42,569 nt of DNA from an uncultured Bacilli bacterium (GCA_934129945.1 CAKOXC010000008.1:1-42569); one strand, 5' to 3'. Positions 1-8,371 are shown, counted from the first letter of the stretch. Numbers and translations: made by a program. The notes: generated by a model from the sequence alone, not told the origin.

Positions 1-2
1 GA

Positions 3-1274
3 AAGACATTTAAAGGAACATTAGGCATTGATACAGAAAGAATAAATAAAGAATACAAAGAGGCATTACTTAATGGAGCAGATCCAGTATTAGGTGATAA
101 TTTAGTTCCGGTTACACTAGCTGGTGATGGAACAGTAACCAAAGCTGATACAACAACTGATTGGTATAGTTATGAAGATAAGAAATGGGCAAATGCAGTA
201 ATACTATCAGATGAAAATAAAACATATAATAATGGAGATATAATACTAGAAGATAATATTGAATCATACTTTGTATGGATACCAAAATATTCATATCAAA
301 TATTTAATCTAGGTGAAACTGATGGTTATACTTCGGGTAAGCCAACCACAAGTAATGCAAAAGAAATTCAAATAAAATTTGGAATAACTAATACAAGTGA
401 TAATAATGATAATGAATGTACAACGCCAATGACAAGTGGAGCAAGTGGTAATTGTAAGGTTGGAGATTATATGACTAGTCCAGCATTTATCTCAATGGAT
501 ACAAATGGACTATGGGTAGCAAAATTCGAAACAACCGGAAGTACAACAAATATAACAGTAAAACCAAATCAAACGTCATTAAGAAATTTAAATGTAAAAA
601 CAATGTTTGAAACAGCATATAACTATAAAAGAGATAATGACTCACATATGATGAAGAATACCGAATGGGGAGCAGTAGCATATCTATCACATTCAAAATA
701 TGGAATAAATACCGAGGTTAGAATAAATAATAATTCTAGTTACATAACAGGATATGCAGCAACAGATAGTGCTGATGAAAGTAAATATCCTGGAGATTCT
801 GGAACAGATGCAAGTGTAACTTTACCATATAATACAAGTACAGGATATAAAGCAAGTACAACAGGAAATATCACAGGAATATATGATATGAGTGGTGGAG
901 CATATGAATATATGGCATCACATAGAAGTGAAACATATGGAAGTTCTGGATTTGACACAACAACATTAAAAATATACAATAATAAATATTATGAAGAATA
1001 CGATAAAAATAGTGATAAATATACTTATAGTATGAGAATATTAGGAGATACAACAGGAGAAATAGGGCCATTCTATTATTATCAACATAATAATAATTAT
1101 TATTCACATAATGGTTGGTATGCTAATAATTCTAATTTTGTTAGTGCATCTTATCCTTGGATTCATCGTGGAGGTGTTTTCGACGATGGTGTACTTGCGG
1201 GTCAATTTGACTTCAGTTATGATAACGGTACTATTTCTAATACATTTGGTTTCCGCCTAATTCTAACAAAATAA
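3..1274 (+). CDS. Surface/pilin-like protein with CLec/FGE-like variable C-terminus (5' partial)
   Basis: The frame is open from the left edge, so the N-terminus lies outside the window. The visible part (about 423 residues) is rich in Asn, Thr, Ser and Tyr and looks extracellular. The C-terminal half has the C-type-lectin/formylglycine-generating-enzyme pattern: NTEWGAVAYLSHSKYG, then DMSGGAYEYMA, then PWIHRGG and a terminal FGFRLILTK. Such folds are used as DGR target proteins, in which the last ~50 residues vary. Here codon use changes near 1110: upstream codons mostly end in A or T and are A-rich, whereas the tail is dominated by NNT/NNC codons and contains the rarer CGT, CGC, GAC and GCG. 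I infer an adhesin- or pilin-type DGR target. No reverse transcriptase or template repeat is visible in the window. A non-DGR FGE-fold surface protein is the alternative. Confidence 0.75.
   Translation, partial: KTFKGTLGIDTERINKEYKEALLNGADPVLGDNLVPVTLAGDGTVTKADTTTDWYSYEDKKWANAVILSDENKTYNNGDIILEDNIESYFVWIPKYSYQIFNLGETDGYTSGKPTTSNAKEIQIKFGITNTSDNNDNECTTPMTSGASGNCKVGDYMTSPAFISMDTNGLWVAKFETTGSTTNITVKPNQTSLRNLNVKTMFETAYNYKRDNDSHMMKNTEWGAVAYLSHSKYGINTEVRINNNSSYITGYAATDSADESKYPGDSGTDASVTLPYNTSTGYKASTTGNITGIYDMSGGAYEYMASHRSETYGSSGFDTTTLKIYNNKYYEEYDKNSDKYTYSMRILGDTTGEIGPFYYYQHNNNYYSHNGWYANNSNFVSASYPWIHRGGVFDDGVLAGQFDFSYDNGTISNTFGFRLILTK
1110..1271 (+). other. Putative DGR variable region (VR)
   Basis: This is the last ~54 codons of the CLec-fold gene. 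Diversified-looking positions (GTT TTC GAC GAT; GAC TTC AGT TAT GAT; ACT ATT TCT) are almost all NNT or NNC, which is what adenine mutagenesis of AAT/AAC codons in a template repeat would give. Invariant-looking framework codons (RGG, LAGQF, FR) sit between them. This is inferred from codon pattern and fold position, because the template repeat is not in the window. Confidence 0.5.
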
Positions 1275-1280
1275 ATAAAT

Positions 1281-1303
1281 AAAACTCACAAATGTGAGTT
1301 TTT
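1281..1303 (+). terminator. Rho-independent terminator / possible DGR cruciform
   Basis: AAAACTCAC and GTGAGTTTT pair around a 4-nt AAAT loop, 6 nt after the stop codon, and run into a T tract. In characterised DGRs a short hairpin/cruciform just 3' of the VR aids homing, so this hairpin could do both jobs. Confidence 0.8.
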
Positions 1304-1315
1304 ATATGCAAATAA

Positions 1316-1384
1316 TGTCGAAAAATAAGAAGTTTTTTCTAGTTTTGTCGAAAGCCTTGAAATATAAAAAAATTACTATATAAT
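1316..1384 (+). promoter_or_regulatory. Sigma-A promoter with two Spo0A-box-like sites
   Basis: TTGAAA (1357-1362) and TATAAT (1379-1384) are 16 bp apart. Upstream, TGTCGAA occurs twice (1316-1322 and 1346-1352), matching the 0A-box core known from Bacillus. The same block recurs almost identically at 42299-42369, where only the second box is kept (the first is TGTAGAA). Spo0A control is inferred from the motif alone. Confidence 0.7.
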
Positions 1385-1390
1385 ACAGTC

Positions 1391-1488
1391 TCGAGAAGCA
1401 AAAACTTATTTTAAAGAAGGAATAAACCGGGGGTTTTGGTTGACGTCCACATTAAAATAAATACTCCTTTGTTTTTGCTTCTCTTTTT
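1391..1488 (+). ncRNA. Candidate structured small RNA, element copy 1
   Basis: The transcript predicted from the promoter above begins at about 1391. GAGAAGCAAAAAC (1393-1405) pairs perfectly over 13 bp with GTTTTTGCTTCTC (1471-1483), followed by TTTTT. Inside, TTATTTTA pairs with TAAAATAA and encloses CCGGGGGTTTTGG. No ORF is present. The promoter, closed stem and T run support a ~98-nt RNA. A miniature inverted-repeat DNA element is the alternative. It converges with the DUF192 gene. Confidence 0.55.
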
Positions 1489-1810
1489 ATTTGAGAACTA
1501 ATGTATCATTCATATTAATAAATTTTGCATAACCTTGAGGTAGTTCTAAAACTTTTGTATTACTTATTTCATTATGAATAGCGATGATTCTATTTTTACC
1601 TAGATTTTCATATTTATAAATAACAGTATTATTTTGATCTAAGCCAATAATATCAATATTTTCCTTCATAAAAAAAGTGTGAATAGAATTACATTTATCA
1701 AATAACATTCCATAATTAATATTTTTTTTACCCATTAAGCCATATAATCTATCTTTAAAAGATATAGCTTCTTTAATTTCTAAATTATTATTATTAATAA
1801 GTAAATACAT
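1487..1810 (-). CDS. DUF192 family protein
   Basis: This is a 107-residue protein. The family pattern is clear: RLYGLMGKK, then GMLFDKCNSIHTFFMKENIDI and VLELPQGY near the C-terminus. It has the usual length of the core domain but no signal peptide, unlike many exported members. The biochemical function of DUF192 is not established. The start is ATG at 1810 with GGTGATAACTT upstream. It is divergent from the glutamine amidotransferase gene across an AT-rich spacer containing TATAAT-like boxes on both strands, and its 3' end abuts the candidate RNA on the opposite strand. Confidence 0.85.
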   Translation of the reverse strand: MYLLINNNNLEIKEAISFKDRLYGLMGKKNINYGMLFDKCNSIHTFFMKENIDIIGLDQNNTVIYKYENLGKNRIIAIHNEISNTKVLELPQGYAKFINMNDTLVLK

Positions 1811-1892
1811 AAGTTATCACCAATATAATTATACTATAATAGTTTAAAATTTATAAAAAATATTTTATAATAAATATTAGGAAGGTGATTTA

Positions 1893-2636
1893 ATGAAAAA
1901 AATAGTAGTAGGTATTTTACCACAAATTAGATTAAATACAGATAATAACCCATATAATGACAAATATGAATTTTTAGATTTATATAGTAAAAAAATAATT
2001 GAGTGTGGAGCAATTCCCATAGGTATTTGTTTAAATAATGGTAAATTAGATTATAGTTCTTTAGATATTTGTGATGCTTTTATTCTACCTGGAGGTAATA
2101 AAGTAGACAGATGTTTTTATGAAACTTTATTTTATTGCCTAAAAACAAACAAACCTTTATTAGGCATTTGTCTAGGACTTGAAGGTATGGCAATATTTAG
2201 CATGGTTTTAGATAATGTAAAAGATAATAGTGTTGAATCATTTATAGAGACTTATAAAAAATTAAAAGAAGAAAATGATGGAACATTGCTTGCAAGAATA
2301 CCAAGTCCAAATATTCATGGAGATTTGATAATTGATTATAATGATGCTGATGATGCACGTCATGAAATAAAAATAATAGATAAAAATTCAATATTATATG
2401 ATATCTATAAAAAAGATAAATTAAACGTTGTAAGTCTTCATAGTTATAATCCTAAATGGATTGGTAAGTCATTTAAAACTACTGCTTTAGCAGTTGATGG
2501 TGTAATTGAAGCAATTGAGTATATTGATCCATCATACTTTATTGTTGGAGTACATTTTCATCCAGAATGGGATGATGATAATTTAATCTTCAAAAGATTA
2601 ATAAAAGAAGGAGAGAAAAGACTTGAAAGAAAATAA
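1893..2636 (+). CDS. Class I glutamine amidotransferase (peptidase C26, PuuD-like)
   Basis: This is a 247-residue protein with the gamma-glutamyl-GABA hydrolase/GATase I layout. The nucleophile elbow LLGICLGLEGM holds Cys93, and the catalytic His-Glu pair is in HFHPEWDDDN (His223, Glu225). The FILPGGNKVDR segment fits the oxyanion region. Known members hydrolyse gamma-glutamyl amide bonds, but the substrate here cannot be read from sequence. The start is ATG with AGGAAGGTGATTTA upstream. It overlaps the next gene, a VanY-like carboxypeptidase, so a role in processing gamma-glutamyl or cell-wall peptides is possible (inference). Confidence 0.85.
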   Translation: MKKIVVGILPQIRLNTDNNPYNDKYEFLDLYSKKIIECGAIPIGICLNNGKLDYSSLDICDAFILPGGNKVDRCFYETLFYCLKTNKPLLGICLGLEGMAIFSMVLDNVKDNSVESFIETYKKLKEENDGTLLARIPSPNIHGDLIIDYNDADDARHEIKIIDKNSILYDIYKKDKLNVVSLHSYNPKWIGKSFKTTALAVDGVIEAIEYIDPSYFIVGVHFHPEWDDDNLIFKRLIKEGEKRLERK

Positions 2637-3186
2637 ATACTTAATATTAGTAAATAAAGATAACCCAATGGAAAATGAAGAAGATTACGAGAAAGTCCTT
2701 TGTAAATCTATTTATGCAGATGATAGAACTTTAGAGAAAAAAACATATGAACAATTTTTAAAACTTCAAGATTTTGTAAAAACTCAAGGTTATACTATAG
2801 CTATTGAAAGTGGCTATAGAAGTAGTAGTTATCAAAAGAAAGTATGGGATGAATGTGTTTTACTTCACGGTTTAGAACATACAAAAAAATTTGTAGCAGT
2901 TCCAGGATATTCAGAACATCAAACAGGACTTGCTGTGGATTTTTTGCTTTATGAAAATAATGAATTCTATGAAGATCAAAAAATGAAAGGACACAAAGTT
3001 TTAGAAATAGTTCGTGATAATGCTTATAAATTTGGTTTTATTATTAGATACCCTGAAGGTAAAGAAAATATTACAGGGTATGGATATGAACCATGGCATT
3101 TAAGATACATAGATAATGTAGAAATGGCAAAATATATTAAAGAAAATAACTTGTGTTTGGAGGAATATTTAGATACAATAATGTAG
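2623..3186 (+). CDS. D-alanyl-D-alanine carboxypeptidase, VanY/M15B family
   Basis: This is a 187-residue protein. The M15B zinc-peptidase motifs are present in order: SGYRSSSYQ, then PGYSEHQTGLAVDF (the SxHxxGxAxD zinc and substrate motif), then YEPWHLRYI (the ExWH motif). It probably trims D-Ala from peptidoglycan stem peptides. No signal peptide or membrane anchor is visible, which is unusual for a wall enzyme. The start is TTG at 2623, chosen because AAGGAGAG lies 8 nt upstream and no ATG matches the family start. It overlaps the upstream gene by 14 nt, implying translational coupling. Confidence 0.85.
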   Translation: MKENKYLILVNKDNPMENEEDYEKVLCKSIYADDRTLEKKTYEQFLKLQDFVKTQGYTIAIESGYRSSSYQKKVWDECVLLHGLEHTKKFVAVPGYSEHQTGLAVDFLLYENNEFYEDQKMKGHKVLEIVRDNAYKFGFIIRYPEGKENITGYGYEPWHLRYIDNVEMAKYIKENNLCLEEYLDTIM

Positions 3187-3196
3187 GTGGTTTTGT

Positions 3197-3907
3197 ATGA
3201 GAAGTGAAAAACATATAGATAGATTTTTAGAAAGTTTAGATAATAAATTAAAAGAAAATGGTATAAATAATTTTATATATTCTCTTGGTAAGAAGAAAGA
3301 AGATACAACTTGTTTGAAATTTGAGCAAGATAAATGGTTAATAGAAAAAGAAGAAGAGAAAATTATCTGCGATAAAATAGAAAAAGCTTCAAAAGTCTTT
3401 GCTAGTGAAATAAGCTTTTCTGATGAAGAAAAAAATATTATATGTTCAACTATTAGTGATGAATATAAAAAAATTGCTGAATTAAGCCAATTTTCTGTAA
3501 TAGAAATATATAATTTTTGTTATGAGAATATAATGGAAAGCATTTATAAAGTTGGATATATTAGAACTCTAAAGGTTTATTTAAATTTATTTCAAAGAAG
3601 TATATTAAAAGAGATAAATGATGAATTAATTATAGATTCTTTAGAAGTTGATATAAAATACAACGAAATCATTGTGAAATATTATAATAGCATTTCTAAA
3701 TTAATATCAATGTTAAAAAATAATATATTAGATAAAGATTATGAAACTAAGATTATGATTAGCTTGCTTGTTTTATATAATTCATTTATAGAAGACAAAG
3801 AAAAATACTATAAATTAAGAAATGAAATATCTTTAGAAGATAAAAAAGATATAGGTTATAATTTCTATGAGTGTAGTAATTATTTAAATAAGTCACTTAA
3901 AAGGTAG
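3197..3907 (+). CDS. Protein of unknown function, helical
   Basis: This 236-residue protein was not recognised. It is rich in Lys, Glu, Ile and Asn, predicted mostly helical, with no signal peptide, membrane segment or metal motif apparent. Cysteines are scattered (for example EEKIICDKIE and CSTISDEYK). The start is ATG 10 nt after the preceding stop with AGGTGGTTTTGT upstream, and it ends 2 nt before tdk, so it belongs to the 1893-4497 operon. Function cannot be inferred beyond operon membership. Confidence 0.7.
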   Translation: MRSEKHIDRFLESLDNKLKENGINNFIYSLGKKKEDTTCLKFEQDKWLIEKEEEKIICDKIEKASKVFASEISFSDEEKNIICSTISDEYKKIAELSQFSVIEIYNFCYENIMESIYKVGYIRTLKVYLNLFQRSILKEINDELIIDSLEVDIKYNEIIVKYYNSISKLISMLKNNILDKDYETKIMISLLVLYNSFIEDKEKYYKLRNEISLEDKKDIGYNFYECSNYLNKSLKR

Positions 3908-3909
3908 CC

Positions 3910-4497
3910 ATGGCGAAATTACATTTTAGATATGGTGCAATGAATAGCGGTAAGACAGCTATTTTAATTCAAACGGCTTTTAATTATGAAGAACGTGGGC
4001 AAAAAGTATTAATTATTAAACCGGGAATCGATACTAAAGGAAATGATAATATAGTTTCAAGAATTGGTGTATCAAGAAATGTTGATTATTTAATTGATGC
4101 TAAAGATTCTATAATAAAAAAGTTAGATTTAGAAAATATAGACTGCATTTTAGTAGATGAAATACAATTTATGACAAGAAAGCAGATTGAAGAACTATGG
4201 TATATAACTAAAATTTTTAATATACCAGTTATCGGTTATGGACTTAGAACTGATTTTAAAACTAATGGTTTTGAAGGAAGCATTAGGATGCTTGAACTTG
4301 CTGATGAATTATTAGAAATGCCAACTATATGCAGATGTGGTAAAAAGGCTAGATTTAACGGCAGATTAATTAACAATGAATATGTTTATGATGGAAATAG
4401 TATTTGTATTGACGATAAAGAAGATGTTTCATATGAATCTCTTTGTGGAAGTTGTTATTTAAAAAAAGTTAGAAAGATATCAAGAAATGATTTTTGA
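3910..4497 (+). CDS. tdk: Thymidine kinase
   Basis: This is a 195-residue type II thymidine kinase, which phosphorylates thymidine to dTMP in the salvage pathway. The P-loop GAMNSGKT is at residues 8-15, the Walker B-like segment is CILVDEIQF, the lid and thymidine-binding segment is GYGLRTDFKTNGFEGS, and the structural zinc site is CRCGKKA followed by CGSCY. The length matches the bacterial family. The start is ATG after AAAAGGTAGCC. It is last in its operon, and its 3' end forms one arm of the terminator. The stop is TGA, which argues against a Mycoplasma code. Confidence 0.96.
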   Translation: MAKLHFRYGAMNSGKTAILIQTAFNYEERGQKVLIIKPGIDTKGNDNIVSRIGVSRNVDYLIDAKDSIIKKLDLENIDCILVDEIQFMTRKQIEELWYITKIFNIPVIGYGLRTDFKTNGFEGSIRMLELADELLEMPTICRCGKKARFNGRLINNEYVYDGNSICIDDKEDVSYESLCGSCYLKKVRKISRNDF

Positions 4498-4508
4498 TAT
4501 CTTTTTTT
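4473..4508 (+). terminator. Terminator overlapping the tdk 3' end
   Basis: GAAAGATATCAA pairs with TTGATATCTTT and is followed by a T tract. The 5' arm is the last coding stretch of tdk. Confidence 0.8.
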
Positions 4509-4538
4509 GTAAAAAAATGTAAAATTTTTATAGATTTA

Positions 4539-4567
4539 TTGCGAGTAGACTTTATCATTGGTATACT
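4539..4567 (+). promoter_or_regulatory. Promoter of ppdK
   Basis: TTGCGA and TATACT are separated by 17 bp, about 33 nt before the ppdK start codon. It lies just past the tdk terminator. Confidence 0.6.
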
Positions 4568-4599
4568 TAAAGAGCGAGAATGAGAAAGGAAATGATGTT

Positions 4600-7239
4600 A
4601 TGCATAAATATGTATATTTATTTACAGAAGGTAATGCAGATATGCGTAATCTTCTTGGAGGTAAGGGTGCTAATTTAGCAGAGATGACTAATATTGGACT
4701 TCCAGTACCTCAAGGTTTTACTATCACTACAGAAGCTTGTACAAAGTATTATGAAGATGGTAAAGAAATAAGCAAAGAAATACAAGACCAAATTAATGAT
4801 TATATCGTTAAAATGGAAAGTATTACTGGCAAAAAATTTGGAGATAAAGAAAATCCATTACTTGTTTCAGTAAGAAGTGGAGCAAGAGCTAGTATGCCAG
4901 GTATGATGGATACAATTTTAAACTTAGGTTTAAATGAAGAAGTAGTTAATACTTTAGCTGAAAAATCTAATAATCCAAGATGGGCATGGGATTGTTATAG
5001 AAGATTTATTCAAATGTATTCTGACGTAGTTATGGAAGTTGGTAAAAAATACTTTGAAGAATTAATTGATAAAAAGAAAACTGAAAAAGGTGTTAAGCAA
5101 GATGTTGAATTAACTGCTGAAGATTTAAAAGAATTAGCTTTTGAATTTAAAGCTGAATATAAAGCTAAAATAGGAACTGATTTCCCAGATGATCCTAAAG
5201 AACAATTAATGGGAGCAATTAAAGCAGTATTTAGATCTTGGGATAATCCTCGAGCTAATGTTTATAGAAGAGATAATGATATTCCTTATTCATGGGGAAC
5301 TGCAGTAAATGTTCAATCAATGGCATTTGGTAATATGGGTGATGATTGTGGAACAGGTGTTGCATTTACTCGTGATCCAGCTACTGGAGAAAAAGGTTTA
5401 TTTGGTGAATTCTTAACAAATGCGCAAGGTGAAGATGTTGTTGCAGGTGTTAGAACTCCAATGCATATTGCTGAAATGGAACAAAAATTTCCAGAAGCAT
5501 TTGCTCAATTTAAAGAAGTTTGTAAAACTTTAGAGAATCATTATAGAGATATGCAAGATATGGAATTTACTGTTGAACATGGTAAACTTTATATGTTACA
5601 AACAAGAAATGGTAAAAGAACTGCTAAAGCAGCATTAAAAATTGCTTGTGATTTAGTTGATGAAAAAATGCGTAGTGAAGAAGAAGCAGTAGCTATGATT
5701 GATCCAAGAAATTTAGATACTTTATTACATCCTCAATTTGATGTTAAAGCTTTAAATGAGGCTAAACCAATTGGTAAAGGTCTTGGAGCATCACCTGGAG
5801 CTGCTTGTGGTAAAATTGTATTTACAGCTGAAGATGCTGAAGAACAAGGTATCGGTGGTAAAGGAGAAAAAGTTGTTTTAGTAAGACTTGAAACTTCACC
5901 AGAAGATATTACAGGTATGAAAGCAAGCCAAGGTATTTTAACTGTTCGTGGTGGTATGACTTCACATGCTGCAGTAGTTGCTCGTGGTATGGGAACTTGT
6001 TGTGTTTCTGGATGTGGCGATATTGTAATGGATGAAGAAAATAAAAAATTTACATTAGCTGGTAAAACTTATCATGAAGGAGATTATATATCTATTGATG
6101 GTACAACTGGAAATATCTATGATGGAATTATTCCTACTGTTGATGCAACAATTACTGGTGAATTTGGTCGTGTAATGGCATGGGCTGATAAATATAGAAA
6201 ATTAAAAGTTAGAACTAATGCTGATACGCCAAAAGATGCTAAAAAAGCTCATGAGTTAGGTGCTGAAGGTATTGGACTTTGTCGTACAGAGCATATGTTC
6301 TTTGAAGCTGATAGAATTGCAGCATTTAGAGAAATGATTTGTTCTGATACAGTTGAAGAAAGAGAAAAAGCACTTGATAAGATTTTACCTTATCAACAAA
6401 GTGATTTTGAACAATTATATGAAGCTCTTGAAGGAGATTCTGTGGTAATTCGTTATCTAGATCCACCTCTTCATGAATTTGTTCCTCAAACTGAAGAAGA
6501 TATTAAAAAATTAGCTGCAGCTCAAGGTAAATCAGTTGAAACAATTAAAGCATTTATTGATGCTTTACATGAATTTAATCCAATGATGGGACATCGTGGT
6601 TGTAGACTTGCTGTAACTTATCCAGAAATAGCTAAGATGCAAACAAAAGCTGTTATTAGAGCAGCAATTAATACGAAAAAGAAACATCTAGATTGGAATG
6701 TTGTTCCAGAAATTATGATTCCTTTGGTTGGAGAAGTAAAAGAGTTAAAATATGTTAAAAATATTGTAGTAGAAACTGCTGATGAAGAAATTAAAAATGC
6801 AGGTATTGAATTAAAATATCAAGTTGGTACTATGATTGAAATACCTAGAGCAGCATTAACTGCTGATGATATTGCTAAAGAAGCAGAATTCTTCTCATTC
6901 GGAACTAATGACTTAACACAAATGACATTTGGATTCTCAAGAGATGACGCTGGTAAATTCTTACCTGCATATTATGAAAAGAAAATATATGAAGAAGATC
7001 CATTCAAAACTCTTGATCAAACAGGTGTTGGTAAATTAATTGAAATGGCTGTTAAATTAGGAAAATCTACAAGACCAGATATTCATTTAGGTGTTTGTGG
7101 TGAAACAGGTGGAGATTCTAAATCAATTGAATTCTATCACAATGTTGGACTTGATTATGTATCATGTTCACCATTTAGAGTTCCAGTAGCAAGACTTGCT
7201 GCTGCACAAGCCGCAATTAAAGCAAAAAATCAAAAGTAG
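4600..7239 (+). CDS. ppdK: Pyruvate, phosphate dikinase
   Basis: This is an 879-residue enzyme interconverting pyruvate + ATP + Pi with PEP + AMP + PPi, used for PPi-linked glycolysis or gluconeogenesis. The ATP-grasp domain starts with LLGGKGANLAEM. The phosphorylatable His456 is in GGMTSHAAVVARGMG (equivalent to His455 of the Clostridium symbiosum enzyme). The C-terminal TIM barrel carries GLCRTEHMF, and the catalytic CGETGGD is near the end. I placed the start at ATG 4600, with AAAGGA upstream, because an upstream TTG frame begins inside the promoter. Codon use is more conserved than its neighbours, fitting high expression. Its last 26 coding bases are repeated at 8545-8570. Confidence 0.97.
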   Translation: MHKYVYLFTEGNADMRNLLGGKGANLAEMTNIGLPVPQGFTITTEACTKYYEDGKEISKEIQDQINDYIVKMESITGKKFGDKENPLLVSVRSGARASMPGMMDTILNLGLNEEVVNTLAEKSNNPRWAWDCYRRFIQMYSDVVMEVGKKYFEELIDKKKTEKGVKQDVELTAEDLKELAFEFKAEYKAKIGTDFPDDPKEQLMGAIKAVFRSWDNPRANVYRRDNDIPYSWGTAVNVQSMAFGNMGDDCGTGVAFTRDPATGEKGLFGEFLTNAQGEDVVAGVRTPMHIAEMEQKFPEAFAQFKEVCKTLENHYRDMQDMEFTVEHGKLYMLQTRNGKRTAKAALKIACDLVDEKMRSEEEAVAMIDPRNLDTLLHPQFDVKALNEAKPIGKGLGASPGAACGKIVFTAEDAEEQGIGGKGEKVVLVRLETSPEDITGMKASQGILTVRGGMTSHAAVVARGMGTCCVSGCGDIVMDEENKKFTLAGKTYHEGDYISIDGTTGNIYDGIIPTVDATITGEFGRVMAWADKYRKLKVRTNADTPKDAKKAHELGAEGIGLCRTEHMFFEADRIAAFREMICSDTVEEREKALDKILPYQQSDFEQLYEALEGDSVVIRYLDPPLHEFVPQTEEDIKKLAAAQGKSVETIKAFIDALHEFNPMMGHRGCRLAVTYPEIAKMQTKAVIRAAINTKKKHLDWNVVPEIMIPLVGEVKELKYVKNIVVETADEEIKNAGIELKYQVGTMIEIPRAALTADDIAKEAEFFSFGTNDLTQMTFGFSRDDAGKFLPAYYEKKIYEEDPFKTLDQTGVGKLIEMAVKLGKSTRPDIHLGVCGETGGDSKSIEFYHNVGLDYVSCSPFRVPVARLAAAQAAIKAKNQK
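7205..7230 (+). repeat. Direct repeat, left copy (inside ppdK 3' end)
   Basis: These 26 bases, including CCGCAATTAAAGCAAAA, are identical to 8545-8570. The offset is exactly 1340 bp. Confidence 0.95.
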
Positions 7240-7260
7240 ATAAAAGAACTATGTAATTTT

Positions 7261-7302
7261 AAGACTGAGATGACTTTTATGTCGCAAATCTCAGTCTTTT
7301 TT
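7261..7302 (+). terminator. Terminator after ppdK
   Basis: AAGACTGAGAT and ATCTCAGTCTT form an 11-bp stem with an inner GAC/GTC pair, followed by TTTTTT. It lies inside the direct-repeat-bounded segment, so it may have arrived with that segment. Confidence 0.9.
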
Positions 7303-7377
7303 GCATCTGAAGTAAAAATATATTAATATTTATGATAAAATATAATTATCTATTAAAAATCCAAATAGGGGGTAATT

Positions 7378-8370
7378 ATGAATAATAAAACTTTGATATT
7401 AAGGCCAATGATGAAAATATCTGATATGGTTTTTTATTTGAAAAATAAAAACATTAAATTTGAATGTTGTTCAGAACAGGATGCTGAAATATATTTAAAA
7501 GAAAATAATAATTATTATAATGTAACATCGTATAAAAATAATTTTGTTAAATATCAATGTGGTGAGCTTGAAGGAAAATATATAGATTTAGATTTTGCAT
7601 ATTTAAAAGATTTATCTATTATAGACTATAGAACTAGATTAGTATTATTTAAAATGATAATTGATATAGAACATTATTTAAAAATAAGAATACTAAATAC
7701 TATTGAGGGAATATCAGAAGAAGATGGTTATAAAATTGTTAATTTATATTTGGATAAAGATTTTAATGACAAAAAACGCCCTAAAAGAGTGCATGAAAGC
7801 ATTAGAAAAAAAGTATCAAATGAGTATTATCAAAAAATATTTTCTAAATACGATTTAGATAAAGATACTAAAATAGAAAATATACCTATTTGGGAATTTC
7901 TTGAAATAATCACATTTGGTGAATTGATAAATTTTTTTGATTTCTTTACTAAGTATTATATTTTAGACGACAATAAATATATATTTATTTTAAGAGAAGT
8001 AAATAAACTTAGAAATGCTGTTGCACATAATTCTTGTGTATTATGTGAGCTAGACAAAAAAGACAATACGCATAGAGTTGATACGTTAGTTATTAATTAT
8101 TTAAAAGATTGTGGTATTGGGAAAGAAAATAGAAATACTAAACTTTCTAATTCTAGAGTAAGACAAATTACCTATACTTTATATATGTTTAATATTATAG
8201 TAAGTAGTAATGGCGTAAAGAATAATGTGAAACATGATATTACAAAATTATTTTATGGAAGAATAATTTTAAATGGAAAATACTATAATAATAATGGACT
8301 ATTGAAATCCATATATAATTATTTTAATAAAATTATTGAGAAAAATTATAAAGAAAATTTGGAGCAATAG
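7378..8370 (+). CDS. Abi_2 family (AbiD/AbiF-like) HEPN protein
   Basis: This is a 330-residue protein. Its N-terminal pattern matches the Abi-like family: YLKNKNIKF, then NNYYNVTSYKNNF, LDFAYLKDLSIIDYRTRLVLF, and MIIDIEHYLKIRIL. The C-terminal half carries LRNAVAHNS, the HEPN RNase motif R-x4-H (Arg212, His217), so an intact RNase active site is likely. Members of this family act in phage abortive infection or as toxins, and AbiF-type proteins have been linked to adjacent RNA partners and to the ancestry of Cas13 (from memory). The start is ATG after AGGGGGTAATT. It is immediately followed by a consensus promoter and a short RNA. It lies inside a direct-repeat-bounded insert. Confidence 0.85.
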   Translation: MNNKTLILRPMMKISDMVFYLKNKNIKFECCSEQDAEIYLKENNNYYNVTSYKNNFVKYQCGELEGKYIDLDFAYLKDLSIIDYRTRLVLFKMIIDIEHYLKIRILNTIEGISEEDGYKIVNLYLDKDFNDKKRPKRVHESIRKKVSNEYYQKIFSKYDLDKDTKIENIPIWEFLEIITFGELINFFDFFTKYYILDDNKYIFILREVNKLRNAVAHNSCVLCELDKKDNTHRVDTLVINYLKDCGIGKENRNTKLSNSRVRQITYTLYMFNIIVSSNGVKNNVKHDITKLFYGRIILNGKYYNNNGLLKSIYNYFNKIIEKNYKENLEQ

Positions 8371-8371
8371 T

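Noticed and set aside
112..1107. Open frames on the minus strand opposite the left-edge gene
   Set aside because: They lack ribosome sites, are low in complexity (Tyr/Leu/Ile runs), and mirror the Asn/Thr/Tyr-rich + strand gene.
4497..4560. Mycoplasma-type genetic code (TGA = Trp)
   Set aside because: tdk, the HAD gene and others end at TGA with terminators or starts directly following, and Trp is encoded by TGG throughout.
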